Shown in pieces: positions 1-16,800 of a stretch of DNA of 64,000 bases (position 1 is its first letter; each line of letters starts with the position of its first letter). The position numbers and the translations under genes are program-made. The DNA is from Micropterix aruncella (lineage: Eukaryota; Arthropoda; Insecta; Lepidoptera; Micropterigidae): assembly GCA_944548615.1 (NCBI GenBank), contig OX155980.1, forward strand, positions 58,514,533-58,578,532, read 5' to 3'. Under the pieces are notes generated by a model. The model saw only the letters and a program-made list of their open reading frames with translations, was not told the DNA's origin and searched no databases.

Positions 1-519
1 AATTTCATTGGGGTACATTCGTTAGTGCAAATTAGCATTTATCAGTGATCCAGCCACTTTTAGGTGGTATGCAGTGCGATTTTGCTACGATTACAAATCC
101 TAATTCGGCACAGCAGCAATTTTGAATATACATATATTTATTTACAAATCAGAACTAGATTGTGTTAATAATAATAGGGAGTTTTTGCATGTATCATCAA
201 ATATTAGTATCATGCAAAATTTCAATTAAGTTTTTCCCACCGCTACCAAAGTGAAAATTTGATCGGGAGAAGAGAAGATATGGAGAATCCAAAATTTTTG
301 AAATAACCAAAACATTCATAATCTCAAAACTATACCTACTCCTTCTCCCAGCATTCCTGTCTCTTCGACTAAGGTACCTCTTCATCATATATTTGCTCTC
401 CTCGAAGACTCCAGTCGATCCTGAGCAGAATTACTTTCTCTTCGTGGCAGCCATCAGCTGCCTCGACCTAACCGTGCCGACGCGGGGTTGACCTTGTTGG
501 ACCACATTTTTAGTAGATT
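1..519. other. No gene recognised
   Basis: AT-rich sequence. Short open frames have no domain or splice support. Confidence 0.6.
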
Positions 520-625
520 TAAAATATACATTGTCAAATATAATTTCCAATGTATATTTTACAAATATACAATTTTACAAATATACATTGTTAGTGTATA
601 TTTGACAAATATACATTGTCAACGC
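520..625 (+). repeat. ACAAATATACATTGT repeats
   Basis: Four or five copies of ATATACA(T)TGT-type words in direct and inverted orientation. Confidence 0.7.
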
Positions 626-1090
626 TCCGGGCGACCCGCCATCTCAGAATGTTATAACGATTTTGCCAATTTCTTACTATGAGATCAGTTGTTGCCACGA
701 AACATAAACATGTTCAGTTTTGTCACTGCCCAGTAGAGGCCAACCTTAAACGACGATGGCATCAAAAAGCCAAGCCAGTTGGGTTCTTACTCGCTCTCTG
801 CTTGCCAGCAATGAAGCATGAGTAAGTAGTGTAAGTAGTCTTTCTACTTACCAGCACTAAGACTACTCCTTCCAATAGAATGGTCACAGAAAGAGGTTTT
901 TTGCCCGTACCTCTACCTGCTGTGAGTGATTACATCCCGCGGCGCCCCGTTGAACTCCATATATCTTAGGAAACTGCATTTCCAGACCCTCTCGTAAATC
1001 CGCTAGATACAATACTGCATTGAAGTGCACTAACCAGGACTCGCCCTAGGCTATCACACATTCTCTCATGCAACTCTTCGAGGTGGCTTT
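620..1090 (+). repeat. GC-rich dispersed repeat A, decayed copy 6
   Basis: GACCCGCCATCTCAGAATGT followed by GTAGAGGCCAACCTTAAACG fits the family start; the rest is too diverged to align by eye. Confidence 0.45.
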
Positions 1091-2119
1091 CGGGTAGGAG
1101 TTATACCAACCACTAAACAAGCTGCATTTTCGGCCAATTAGCCAATTGCCATTTCGGCCAATTTTCGGCCATTAAGCTGCCAAGCGGCATAGTCCCATCA
1201 AGTTTCGAACCCGGTTTTATTACACAAGCGATCAAGAAACTAGGTCCGTGATCCGTAGTGTCGCGGAGACCTCGCACTTTCCAGGGCGGTCGAAGGTCTT
1301 GGTTCTTGTACCTGGTTCTACCTTGGTTCTTCCCCAGAGAGCCACCAGATTTTTCACCGCTGACTGGACCTGACTTATTATATCTTCGTATAGTAAATTT
1401 CGAGCACAACCATCTTCGATGTATTGCACACAATATAAACATCATTATGAAAATGTATTGGTTAATTGCAGATAAAAATGGATACAATCTAAATTGTTAA
1501 AACCCTACTTGATAATAGGTAATAATTGAATCGGTCAATTCAAAAACCAAAGAAGACCACATTTTGCACAACATTACTTGTCTTTGGATTTGAGTAAAAA
1601 AAACTATCCCGCGTACATTTCCATTAAAAAACAGCATACAAGTTGTACGTAACTAAAGCCACCTCAACTTCCAAGTTATTTCGATAACACCACAATTCCT
1701 ATTGATTATGAGTTTTACAAATGTAATTTCAATTTGGTATTTTCTCAAAAACTGACCTAATCTACTTTATGCTGTAATCAAAATATAAAATTAATAAAAA
1801 CGAAACAAAAAAAAATACTGCTTCATTCGCTACATATAAAAATTCACATATGTATGAATTCATTTCGGAAACCACATGACATAAGGACCTGTTTAGGCAT
1901 TTCTTTCAAGAACTACCGACATTACCATTTTTTTTAAGGTTTTCAGGTGTTTTTATTATGTAAATATTTCCTAAAAGTAACAATAGATTTAACTTTAAAA
2001 AGAGTAAAACGAAAAGTCTTAATATTTTAAGAACATGACTTTTTAATCTGCTGTAATTTAACTTTTTGGTACTTACTCAATTACATTCATACGTAAAATT
2101 CATCGAATTTAGGTACCGG
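1091..2119. other. No gene recognised
   Basis: Unique-looking, AT-rich from about 1500. Overlapping frames near 1113-1500 have no recognisable motif. Confidence 0.6.
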
Positions 2120-2750
2120 CATTGATTATATTATATATACTCTTAGGTTGCGCAACCCTATAGAACGATTTGGCAACCTTTCTGTGCCGGTAAAATGCAG
2201 GTTGTGTTGATAGCATTGACGGCTAAACTTATAGAAATTTATTTGGCCGTCTATAATAACCTTGATATTAAATGGTTTTTTTTATAAAGGACTGACTGTC
2301 AATACAAACCCAATAATTGAACTAATGATAACAATACTGGTGCCATCTATCGCACTTCTTTATAAAGGCTGATCAAATCACAAAAATAATGCGGAGAGAT
2401 AGAATTCCATCTAATAGTCTATTTTACCAATAAAGTGCCTATTTATTACAAATAACCTGTATACCAAATTTTAAAAAAATAAGTCATTATGGAAATAATA
2501 TTTAAACAGTAAGAGCTATGATTTCAAAATTCGTTTATTATTATATTATTATTTTATACCGCATAGGCGTGCTTAGAGGGTCATCTACAGGACTCCGCGT
2601 TACTATTATACCTACTACGAAAGTCGCCATATTTTAGGAAAAATGAAATATCAATTTTAGTAACTATTATATCAGTGCTATCTACACGTTGCGTTTTGTA
2701 GCAAAATACTGGTTCCCAAATCGTAGTACGTTCCTTAAGCCATCTAATAC
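2120..2750 (-). mobile_element. MITE family M, copy 1
   Basis: Inverted relative to the copy at 48463. Shares the GGCCGTCTATAATAAC, TGCCATCTATCGCA, GCGGAGAGATAGAATTCCAT and CTACACGTTGCGTTTTG words. Confidence 0.6.
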
Positions 2751-3159
2751 GATTTCAATCAATAGTATTATTTCCCAGTAGGGCTAGAGTTTGCAACTAG
2801 TAACGTTTTGCAGATCCATTGTATCGACACCCCCGGCCGCTTGTATAATCGAATGAGTCTCATCGACACTCGTACAATCGCGACACCGAATTCAATTCGA
2901 TTGAATCGAATCGGATGGCGGCCGCCCTAATCGAATTCGCCCGAGTTGAAATGCGAATCTAATTATACGATTACGCGGGCGCTAGAGATGTGCGAGTATC
3001 TCTCGATTCGAAAGGAATTAATTGACAATTTCAACCCTCGAGCGAGATGCGAAGGGGTTGTGCAGGCATGGCTAGTCCTTATTTAGTGATGGGTGCGATA
3101 AAAAACGAATTCGGGAGGAGAACGCTATCAGTTCGTATCGTTTCGAGTCTCGAAAGTCT
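2751..3159. other. Non-coding, locally palindromic
   Basis: GAATTC/TCGATT-rich stretch (2880-2960) with short inverted words; otherwise nothing recognised. Confidence 0.5.
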
Positions 3160-3380
3160 TGACGACTTTTGAGGCACTGATTACCCCCAAAAAAAGAAGA
3201 CAAAGAGACAAAGACCTGATTGAAACATATAAAACTCTCACAAATTATATCGATGTATCTGGATTAAAGAATATTTACAAATACAACGTCAATACAAATT
3301 TTCGAGGTCACAGCGAAAAACTTGACAGTGCAAAATTTAAATATAATTCTCTTAAGAACTTTTGCAACATATAGTGTTGG
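3160..3380 (+). pseudogene. CR1/L2-like reverse transcriptase C-terminal remnant
   Basis: About 70 codons: KKRRQRDKDLIETYKTL and RGHSEKLDSAKFKYNSLKNF. The words RR-R-D-LIE-YK and RGHS-KL followed by KNF are typical of the end of ORF2 in CR1/L2-type non-LTR elements. No upstream RT domain remains. Confidence 0.55.
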
Positions 3381-4258
3381 GCATGTGGAACTATCCACTA
3401 TTTGAAGTGATTAGTGCTAGCTCTGTAAATTAATTTGAAAACAGACTCGATTTGTACTTGTTAATATTGTTTATGACAGGCTTTGCAAGATGCTGCTGTT
3501 ATGCTAATATAGTTATAATTAATATTTTATTAATATATAGTTATATATAATATTGTTATTATTAATATTTTTTCTGAAAGCTGCCTGTCCAGAATAAATA
3601 TTAATAATAACAATAACGAAACTCCTTGCTCTACAGCAGGCAGATTGACTGAGGAGGGATATTTTTTCAAATCCAGGGAATGATGTGTAACAGCTGCTAT
3701 AAATATCAGAAGCGTACAAAATGTACGGCCTAATAAAAATTCAAGGGTGTAATTATTTAGTAACTAAACTTTGCAAAGAAAGTAGCTGCGTAAGCTCTTT
3801 ATGAAACTTCGCAACGCTAAGGCAGGTACATGAGAGGGGAGACTGAAACTCCTTTACAACTTTTATTAATTTCGTTGAAAGCGATTTCGCATACGAAATG
3901 AGCGCAGGTCCGCAAAATGGCAGTAAACGGGGTGTATGTATCAATTTACTGTCTCCACTTCCAGTTAATTTATATTAATAGGATTTTTCACTGGCACATT
4001 TACGTAGTCAAAGATGCTCCCCGCACTAGGATCGACGATATACGAATTGCCGGCAATGCTCTTACTGAACTTCACGCTGATGGTTTAGTTAAACTACTTC
4101 TTCTTTTGGTGCCATGTCAGCCACGTTAGCTTTTACTTTATTGGCCGTCACTCGAAGCAAAGATGTGGTCGATTTTTGATACCTTTCCCATAGATAACTC
4201 CCTGACCTCCTTCCTGCTACTTTCATTGATTTATTTATTATTTCTATTTAATTTATTA
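3381..4258. other. No gene recognised
   Basis: AT-rich, with a TATTAATA-rich part at 3500-3610. Confidence 0.6.
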
Positions 4259-4810
4259 CTTTCCTGACGACCTATCGGAAAGGAAAGTATTGTGATCGCG
4301 CTAAAAAAAAATTTTGAGATGAAGATGGGAATATATATTTTGAGACTCCCTGAGACGATTGAGACTATTTCCAGACCGATCTCTGTCTGTATGTATGTCT
4401 GTATGTCTGTATGTCTGTCTGTATGTATGTATTCTTCCACGATAGCGCCCAGACGCTTAATCGGATTGAGCTGAAATTTGGTATATAAGCTTCTGTTAAC
4501 CGTCGGAGGAACCCATTAGTTTTTGGAGTCCCTACGCCCTACGGTTGTGGTACCTCCCATACAAATTTGGGGTTCCCGGCGAAAAAATTGTTTCCGCGAT
4601 AGCGCCCAGACGCTTAATCTGTCTAAGTTAAAATTTGGCATAGAAGCTTCTGTTAACCATCGGAAGAACCAATTAGTTTTTGGGGTACTTACGACCAACG
4701 TTTGGGGTACCTGCTATACAAATTTGGGGTACTAGAGTAAAAAATGTCGCTGTTTTTTCGCACCTCCCCGGATACTAGTCAGGAAAGTCTTGGGGTGACA
4801 CAACCGATTT
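4259..4810 (+). repeat. Dispersed repeat B, copy 1 (variable microsatellite core)
   Basis: Shares AAAGTATTGTGATCG, CTGAGACGATTGAGACTATT, CCACGATAGCGCCCA and a 3' end GTCTTGGGGTGACACAACCG with the copies at 8585, 23225 and 62185. The core holds a (TGTATGTC)n tract. Confidence 0.75.
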
Positions 4811-5009
4811 TTTTTTACAGTTACAGATAGTAAATACATGATACAGTATTTGCAAAACCTATTTATACAAAAATAATTCACTATCATATGCACGCTTGCA
4901 TGAATAACATAATAGAAATAACATGATCACATTAATAATAGGTAAGCGGATATAATCGTTAAATTAACAACGAAGTGGACCCATAAAGTTAAGTGGACCG
5001 ATAAAGTTA

Positions 5010-5285
5010 ACAACGAAAAAATGCTTCAGCGTGCTGGTACGGCTCGAAAATTGTTGCACATCGTCAAAAAGCGCAAGATTGGATATCTGGGACACGTGCT
5101 GCGGCATGACAGATGTCAGCTGCTTCAACAGATATTGATGGGCAAAATTGAGGGTAAACGACGCCGTGGACGGAGAAAAAGTCGTGGTTGTGCAATGTCA
5201 GAGAGAGGACCGGGATCACCAGTACGGCACAGCTTTTCCGGATGGCGCAAAACCGACAAAAGTATTCAGAGCTAACGGCCAACCT
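5010..5285 (+). pseudogene. RTE-like reverse transcriptase C-terminal remnant
   Basis: KMLQRAGTARKLLHIVKKRK, IGYLGHVLRHDRCQLLQQIL and MGKIEGKRRRGRRKS match the end of insect RTE-like ORF2 proteins (often annotated endonuclease-reverse transcriptase). The frame is lost after RRKS. The catalytic part is absent. Confidence 0.7.
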
Positions 5286-5475
5286 CCAGTAACGGAGAGG
5301 AACTTCGAGAAGAAGAAGGATATAATTGGATATTTAAAGCAAAAATGTAATATGAATAATTGTATATTATGATATAATATAAGGGTGTGTTATAATGTAA
5401 TAAAATCATTTAATGTAGTAGAATGTCAGTTATTTAGATGGCATCTTTAATTAAATTCATGGAATCATTAAACAT

Positions 5476-5570
5476 GTCTAGTCACATGTTTGACATGTGG
5501 TATCAAAACAACACGTTTGACATGTGGTATCATTTCAAAAAACATGTTTGACATGTGATATCAAAAACAC
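5476..5570 (+). repeat. Short tandem repeat with ACATGTTTGACATGT core, three units
   Basis: Three copies of an ACATGTTTGACATGTGGTAT-like word, each itself an imperfect palindrome. Confidence 0.85.
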
Positions 5571-5734
5571 GACACATTTTAGTGAGATCGACACAATATT
5601 TCCATTGCAAGCGACAACAGAAAATGTATGAGAGCTCCTCGTTAGTCGCGGTGGCAACAAAATTAAAAATTTGCTAGACTTGATTTAAAAATTGGGATGT
5701 CTAGTCGATTGTGTAAAAGCTTTAGATGCATAAT

Positions 5735-5905
5735 ATTATTTCTTTCGGGAATTAACATGACACGAGCACAATATTGGATTTACAGATCTTTGTTGTCCTC
5801 GATATTTCTACGTTTTTAATCAAATGCTGTAATATATCTTCATTCCTGACTCTGTTAACCCAGATTATATGTAGACCTCATTTAAAAGGCTTTAAGGTTT
5901 CTTAA
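5735..5905 (-). pseudogene. Degenerate RTE-like ORF2 end
   Basis: On the minus strand, KPFKMRSTYNL and following QSQE words, with stops, resemble the AFEMW-YRR-LRISW segment that precedes the C-terminus of RTE-like ORF2. It aligns by eye with 44935-45205. Confidence 0.4.
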
Positions 5906-7425
5906 CGGCATTTCTTTAAGTGTTCAGCTTACCGATACCTTATAATTATATAACGGATATATAGCATCTAAGAAGTCTTATCTTGCAGTGAGTAGGTGAC
6001 GTTTCTCCCATAAAATCTTTTTCTCAAATGAATGTTTTTTAATGCTGATTGTTATCCCCTTCCTCATATCCCAGTTGTTTTGTTGCTGACTAATTAAAAA
6101 ATCTAAATATTAGACTCACAAACCACTAAAGATATAACCAATAAAATAAGAAATTTCTTAAAACGAAGTTAGAGGCATTACTCTTAGGATTCTAAAACAC
6201 TTGTTTTCTATCCTAGCAAATAATAACGGAGTTATGAAGTATTTAGTTTTCAGACTATAATATTTTTATTTCAAAACTCGCTCAAAATGCCGAGAAGTGA
6301 TGTTAGAAAGAATTATAGGCAATATCTTCATAATTATAAATCACATTTATTTAATTTTTAAAAACTAGCATTAATGGATTTAAGATATTTTTAGAATTAG
6401 AAGTGCTCCCAATTTAAGAAAAAATGTGGAATATAATCAGCTTTTGAAATGTGGACATTAGGGTCTATGAAATATGTTTGAAGGTAGTTTAGTCCTAATT
6501 GGTATTGTAGTTTTTGAGAAACGGTAGGTGCAGTCACACACACATTACATTACATTACATTTACGTCGTGTCCAATTGGTGGCTAAAAACCGCTCTTGGA
6601 CGTGTCAAAATATTTCTGTTTTAAGTAGTAAGTGTCATTACTACTTTAATCTTTACGTTACATACATATATATTTTTTTTTAAATATACAGTATCTAAGA
6701 AACTTTAGAACCTACTAAAAGTTATTCGTCGTAGAATCGTATTACAAAACAAATTAAAGAATAGTCAATGGCTACCTACTAAACACACAATAATTAAAAT
6801 AGTCAGTTAAAAATTTAATAATCAAAGCAGAAGCCTAACAATTGAAATAGTCAATAAATCAAATATATACCTACGTACTAAAAACTGTAAATAGTAACAT
6901 CCAAAGTAGTAAGTAATTTGTTAAATAATCAAACTAAATCTAAATCTTAAATTTAAATACTAGAAGTACATTTATAATTATCATTCAAATTGGACACACC
7001 CACACAAACCACATCCGCGCGATATAAATTTCCAAAAAATCCCTTTTATTGGATTCCTGGGATCTCAAAACGAGGAGATCCGGTGCAAATGCGAATCATA
7101 AATTTTGCTTGAAAACAAGATTTCCGCCATCGACATACTTCGTGTAACATGACGTTTTTTTTTTTTTTGGAAAGTAAAAATGTGGTAGGAAATCATTCAG
7201 TAAATTGTAATATCCTATTTAATGACCAGGCGCAAAGATACGAGCATGAGCATAAAATATAATATCTTCATGTTACTCCGCCTGTTCGCTTTGCAATATT
7301 CAAAGAGGCAGGGTACAATCTCGATTTTGCCAGCGCGACAGCGTTAGTTTCATGTGTTTCGCTTATTATTTTCCTACTCCCCAGCCTGTGCAAAATTATT
7401 ACGTTGACGGTGCCACACCTGAAGT
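5906..7425. other. No gene recognised
   Basis: AT-rich. A short ATTAC repeat is at 6545-6565. The GTCCAATTGG and ATTGGACAC words at about 6570 and 6987 may mark an unnamed repeat. Confidence 0.5.
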
Positions 7426-7500
7426 TTACACCCCCTTTTCACCCCTTTTCATCCCCTTTTCACCCTCTTTTCCACTACCTTCCGCTTCTTCCACCCCCTT
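7426..7500 (+). repeat. CACCCCTTTT low-complexity repeat
   Basis: Five or six imperfect CACCCCTTTT units. Confidence 0.8.
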
Positions 7501-7767
7501 AAGTTACGGCTCATAAAATACCGACTTATATATTCCTGAGTCGCGACTAGCTCGTGTTGCATTCTAAAATAATTATTAGAACTGTTTCTATTTCTGCATT
7601 TTTAAAACTATTTCATTCGCGAGTTATGTTATCTGTACCTAATATACAACTTTATATAAACTTATAATGTCCGAAATACTAAATATCTTTGGATGATGGA
7701 GGGCTTCCGTCCAGTATTGCCGTATATCTTATTATTTAGTGGCCCACCAGATACGTATGATATATAC

Positions 7768-7971
7768 CAGAGGTTCTCAAACTTTTTTTTCTTCTCGTAA
7801 ACCACTTTTAAAATTTTACGGGGGTAAAGACTTTTACGGGGCCAAGACAAACATTTTTGTTTTTTTGCTATCGAAACCTGATAAATTTTCGTGGACCCCC
7901 ACTTACAACTTGTTAACCCCATTTTTTTTCACGCCAACGTAGACCACCGTTGAGTCTCCCGGGGACCCCTG
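7768..7971. mobile_element. hAT-like MITE
   Basis: Begins CAGAGGTTCTCAAACTTTTT and ends GGGACCCCTG, i.e. imperfect inverted CAGnGGTnCnC termini as in hAT elements. The expected 8-bp target duplication is not visible (ATATATAC versus CAATGAGG), so one end may be off or decayed. Confidence 0.6.
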
Positions 7972-8584
7972 CAATGAGGTTCCACCTGGATCACTTTGGG
8001 TATCACATACATTATAAAATATTTTTACCAATAGGTACAATAATAAAATATTTTTTGGTGCAATTACCTTTCACTGGGAACTATTTCCGAGAAATTCATT
8101 TAAAAATCTACGTCTCCCTGTATGTTTTCAGGACTGATTTTTTATTCAGTCTCATCCTACTCCGTCTTACCTTAACTCTTGTCTCCTCGTTTAACTCTTG
8201 GCTTACTCCGGATTCATTCGATGTATTTTAAGTCGGGCTTTAGTAATAATCTAGGTTCTCTAATCCATGAATATTCTTTTTACACATTAGTAGTATTATT
8301 GAGTTAGTACTCCGAAGAGGAAGCGGTAAACTTCTTCAAAGCATTCATTGACTCCAGTCCACAAGAGTTTTACAATAGAGGCTTTAAAAAATAATCCCAT
8401 TAAAGCTCGATTGTATCCAGAATCCTGGTGGCAGCCTGGTATCAGCGTCCAGATTCCAGCACATTTTCGAAATAGGGAAATCGGAAAAAGATGATTTCCA
8501 GATGAATTCATTTTGGAATTTCTCTCCAGCAGTTCTTGCACTTACGTATGAACATTGCTAGCTGCCTATTCATGGGTGTAACTT

Positions 8585-9195
8585 TATTTTACGTTCCCGG
8601 CCGACCATCCGGCAAGAAAAAAAGTATTGTGAATGGGATAAAAAAATAAGAGATGACGACGGAAATATGCATTTTGAGCCCCCCTGAGTCGATTAGGACC
8701 ATTACTAGATTGAAGTTCGTCTGTGTTTCTGTGTGTGTGTGTGTGTGTATTCCTCCACGATAGCGCCCAATTGCTTAATCCGATTGAGTTGAATTTTGAT
8801 ACCTATGCGGGCATCATTTGGTAATAGCAAGAGTTGCTTGTGGTTGAAATCGGTCCACCACCACTAGTCATATATCGTCCTCGAAATATTGAAATTCGGT
8901 ACACAGATGCCTTGTTGGGCTAAAACCACATTATGAAGTTTTAGTTGGAATATCTCATATACAATCTGTACCTAGTAATAATATTTCAATTCCGCCAAAC
9001 ATTTTAATTTAAAATTTTATCGAGTCGCTTAGTCTAGCCGGGAAAGGAACCGCGCTGCCTGAAACATCTAATAGGACCCAGACGAGTTTGACCGACAGCC
9101 GAAGACATAGCTCATCGATTTTTATTACAAATTAATGTTCAGATGATATCGGTCCTGAGCTACTTGCCGGGAAAGTATTGGGGTGACACAACCGC
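8585..9195 (+). repeat. Dispersed repeat B, copy 2
   Basis: Same layout as copy 1 with a (GT)n core at about 8728-8748; ends GTATTGGGGTGACACAACCG. Confidence 0.75.
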
Positions 9196-9649
9196 TATTT
9201 TAGTAAAGAGTAGTGTCGAGTACATATTCACGTAGAAAAATCATCTCGGGCGCCTAATCGGTTGAGGCGAGGTGGATTCTTGGGCATAAAATGGGCACAA
9301 GGGTAGTGGATGTACTTATATCGATTTCTACGATTTGGAATCTGCAGCCATTGCATGCTATTTTTCGAATGGCAGTTGCGAATCATAGATGCATTAAAAT
9401 AACAATGTTTTCGGGGTCTACAGGTTTTTATCATTTCGTTTCAGGAGGCTATCTATAGCAACTCGGAGCAAGTCGATTCAAAGCCTTTAGGGCAATTTAT
9501 TTGGCGCGAGTTCGCCGTGAAATTTCGTAACGTCGAAGGCGGCAAGGCAGTAAAACAATTAAATCCGCGACTTAACGACTTATTCGGGGGCGCCCGGATG
9601 GCGGTATAAATCTTCCCAGTTTCCGGTAAGACAGGCACAACACAGTAAA
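9196..9649. other. No gene recognised
   Basis: Mixed composition leading into the CpG-rich island; no domain seen. Confidence 0.5.
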
Positions 9650-9870
9650 CAATTACCGAATCATCATTTCGCGATGCCCATAAAAAGCTCGAGCACCTTG
9701 TAAAGCCCGCTTTATGGCGGCCATAACTGGGGACTTTAATTCCGGTGGCGGCGTCCCGCTCGCTCTTCGCGGCGTCGGCGCGCGGCGTCCCGCTCTCGCG
9801 ACGGCGTCCCCCGCCCCGCGGCGCCGGCGGCGCGGCGGCGGTCGCCCCACCCACCGGCCCAACGTTTAAT
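9650..9870. other. GC- and CpG-rich island
   Basis: About 200 bp very rich in CG dinucleotides, unlike its surroundings. Open frames on both strands look like composition effects, with no recognisable domain. It might be a promoter or an exon-free regulatory island of a host gene outside the window. Confidence 0.4.
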
Positions 9871-10080
9871 TGTTCGTCTTACGGACCGTAAAGATGACAC
9901 TTCACTTCGGCTCTTGTCTGCTTCGCCCTCGCAGCGCCGTTTTTATATCTGCTAGCCACCAGGTTTTATTAAATCACCGCCGCTTAACCTTAAATAAACT
10001 TAGAGTGCGCCTCTTTTGGGAAGAGCGACACGAATTATACATTTTTATTTTATATTCATACATATGTAAGTAAACCCTAC

Positions 10081-10490
10081 ATTATATAGCGTATTAGATT
10101 GCTCGACGTCTTACAATGATTTGGCAACCAGGATTTTACTACGAAACACAACGTCTAGATGGCACTCATAGTTCCAAAAAATAAAAATTTTCTTCTACAG
10201 TAGTATTATGTTCAATATAACAGCATGGCGCTCTAAACACCTCTATATAGTATAACAAAATAATATAATAACAAACGATGTTTTAAATGATAGCTCTTAT
10301 TATATTAACAATATTTATATTATTATGTTAATTATAAATTTAGTACAGGTTTTAATACGTAATAATTAGGTACGCACAATAATTCAGATAGAGTAATATA
10401 TGGCATTCTATCTCTCCGTATTATTTCTGTGATGTAATCAGCTTATATAAACAGTGTGATAAATGGCACTAAATATTGTTTTTTTAAATT
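10081..10490 (+). mobile_element. MITE family M, left-part copy 2
   Basis: Starts ATTATATAGCGTATTAGATT then GCTCGAC; contains AACACAACGTCTAGATGGCA and TCTCCGTATTATTTCTGTGA, both also in the 48463 copy. Confidence 0.65.
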
Positions 10491-10800
10491 TATTCGAAGA
10501 GACCCCCTGCAGTATTACAAAATAATCGTGTTCGTACCAATAGCAAAAATTGAAACACACTGAAGCATGTTAATAAATATGTCAACGCCGCCTATATAGG
10601 CCTAGACAAGTACTAAGGCAGGCGTACCAAAAAATATTTGACTTTTACACACGTTTGGATGTAAGTTATAGACAAAAGAAAAAAAATAATCTGTTTGGGT
10701 CCTAATAGGTATTTAAGAAGTCATAAAATATTATTTTGAAAAATATATTTAAAATCGAATTGGTAAACCATAAAAGATTTAAATTATTATTGTTAAAAAA

Positions 10801-10940
10801 ATCATCGGCGTCATACTTTGTTAAACGATATTTTGGTGGTTTTCAGAAAAAAAAAACAATATTAAATATAATGTATTTATGGAAATGTTTTTGCCATATC
10901 TATGGTATAGCTAGGGATCACAATTGATGTCGATCATTAT
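10801..10940 (+). repeat. Short dispersed repeat, copy 1
   Basis: ATCGGCGTCATACTTTGTTA, CTATGGTATAGCTAGGGAT and TTGATGTCGATCATT are shared with 13427-13590; the second copy has an extra segment in the middle. Confidence 0.75.
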
Positions 10941-12580
10941 TTTTATCATTTTTGTTATTGTTATTACTTTTATTATTGGTTAAATATTAGGTGTTTTATA
11001 ATGAATCAGTTCTTGATTTTAAAAAAAACAGATGCCTAAGTAAGTAAAGTTACACAAATATGCAAATAACACGACACAAATATCTAGGTAAATAAAGTGC
11101 TGTCGGACAACAAATGTTCGGACAACAAATGTTTACTTGTTGTCCGACAACTACGGGCTTCGGTCCATGCAACGTATCTACGGAAGTATAGCACTCAGTA
11201 GGCTGCAATGGATTATTATTTTCCGCGTCGTTTCCCTCCGTCTAAGGGGTCCAATTAGCAAAATCGGGTCTTAGGGCGCATTTAGTGGAGGCAAGATATT
11301 TCAAATTTCATGTCTAACAGTTTTGGCTGTGGCTTAATAGACATATTAGGTATGCAATGAATCAATAAAGGCAATTGATTTTGTGTTATTTGTACAACGC
11401 GTGAGATTCAGTTAAGCTATTCCTAGTATAGAGAACAACACCATAGAATGCTTTAGAAAGTCTGTATAGATAACATTAATATGATAAAACTAAATGAAAA
11501 TAAATATGACCATCATTATATTATTCATTTATTTATTTGTTTATTCATTGATTACGTATCAACATTACAGAAAAACCAATGCATTATCAAGTAAAATGAA
11601 TCGCCCTACCTATACAAACGTACATAATACGGCCGCTAAAATATTGCCCGAACTTAACAACCCGTGACAAGTACCTACGCTCAAGTAAAAAATAATTTAA
11701 AAAAAAAAATAACCCGAAATCTGTCAAATAATAAAATTAACCCGATACGTCAAATTGTTCCTACGATTCTAAATACAAAAAGGGTAATAAATGGGTCTCT
11801 TGTATAAAAAAAAACTGGTATATTGTAAAAAAGTATCGTTATTAAGAAATCTAATTGAAAAAAACAACGATTTTTTACCTACTTTTTGAACAATAACCCA
11901 AAGGTAAGGCGGTTAAAAAGATAACAAACTAGTACCTACATATGCAAATCGAATGTTGCGTAAAATACTACCTATCATATAAGAATATATAATTAATTGC
12001 CTGTAATTTAAACAGATCTGGATTGGCAGTAAAAATATCGAAATCCGGTGCCATGGAGTTAATGTCATTTAAGTGCCGCAAAGCACGCGCCAACAAATTC
12101 TACCTCGTGCGCGAGAATGGCTCCGCGAAAATATCGCGCGATCGAGCATGGAGATGCCTAATTATTAGGCACCAAAAGGTCCACTTTAGCTAGTATGCTA
12201 AGGAATATCAGTTCTATCTCGAATCAAAATAAAATATTGGATTTGGTCAGCATTTCTCTTCTGAGACAGAGAGAATTATAGCCAACCTGTGATAAATGCA
12301 GTCGAATACAAGCATGGATAACAAAGTAGGTACTTCTGTACTTTATCCAGACGAGAGAGCATCTCCAAGAATGATTCTTTCTGTTTCCCAAGATACAAGG
12401 ATCCTTTAAATCTAGAATTTAAATACGTGAAAACCGTCGAAGTGGTATTTAACGTAGGCAATATTCATTATTCCGTTTCCGCCCTCTCCAGGTATTTATG
12501 CAGCTCCAAAATATCACTTTGAAGATGAACAATAACACCCCTAATAAAATCCCTACAAAACATTAGGAATCAAGAACTGA
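10941..12580. other. No gene recognised
   Basis: Mostly AT-rich. 12000-12180 is a GC-balanced unique patch (GCGCGATCGAGCATGG area) that could be regulatory. Confidence 0.5.
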
Positions 12581-13362
12581 GTTCGTAGAAACGTCGCTTT
12601 CATCGATTTTGCCTAATATATGCCTCTAAACATAATTTAAGCCATAGCTAAACGTTTAGAGATTTTTTTTTGTTTGGAATAACCACTTTAATTGTGAAGC
12701 CAATGGGGTTTTTGCCAATTTAAACAAAAACGTTCATTTACACAGACAAGACGCTTTTAATAATTCTGACTAAACTTATGAAGGGTCACTTCATGATCAG
12801 TAGTACCTACCAAGTCTATGAGGCAACAAATAGTATATGCACGATAAAAATGTATCAAATTTGTTATGTTCACAGAATGAATAAGGAATTCATAGAAGGT
12901 TTCTAATAATGATTCACTGGGGTCAGCCCTAAATCTGAGGGAGGGGATTGTAAACCGAGTATCTGCCTAAACAGCAGTTTAAAAAGGTGTCAAATTTATG
13001 TGTTCGAAAAAATCTGTTTCACTAAGCGCCTAGCATTTAGGGCCCGTTGTACTATCGATTATTCATTTGATTTTGGAAAGCATCTTAAGTTGCTTTTTGA
13101 ACGCGTGAAACCATTTCCAAAATTTACTAACGCTAAAAAATATTTTTTAACAAGGATTTGAGCGAGAAAAAAATATTATGTCAATAATCATTCTTTCCCG
13201 TCACAAGTTTAATGGCAGACTATGATCTTTCTGTCGAAAATCGATTCATGCTTCGATTCTTTTGCGATCGCTAAAAATAACATGGCATTAGTATCTCGTT
13301 TTCACAAAAAAATACATTTTTATCTCACAAAAAAGAAAAAATATTTATAAACAATAAAATAA
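12581..13362 (+). repeat. 782-bp direct repeat, copy 1
   Basis: Starts GTTCGTAGAAACGTCGC and ends TTTATAAACAATAAAATAAA. Very similar throughout to 16801-17581. No coding frame or terminal inverted repeat recognised. Confidence 0.9.
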
Positions 13363-13426
13363 AAATATATAAAAATCACTTTTATTTCCTTTACCGGTTT
13401 TCACCGTAACTTTACATATGGAAACC

Positions 13427-13590
13427 AGTCATCGGCGTCATACTTTGTTAAACGATATTTTGTTTATTTCTTAAGTCTATAACGCTGTAGGATTTCAGAA
13501 TAAAATGATATAAAATATAACTTATTTATGGAGATGTTTTCGCCTTATCTATGGTATAGCTAGGGATTACGGTTGATGTCGATCATTTCC
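13427..13590 (+). repeat. Short dispersed repeat, copy 2
   Basis: See 10801-10940; lies directly after the first 782-bp repeat. Confidence 0.75.

Positions 13591-16800
<3,210 letters not shown>

Noticed and set aside
9453..9862. Overlapping minus-strand frames of 133 and 69 codons
   Set aside because: They arise from the GC-rich island; Ala/Arg/Gly-rich without a domain.
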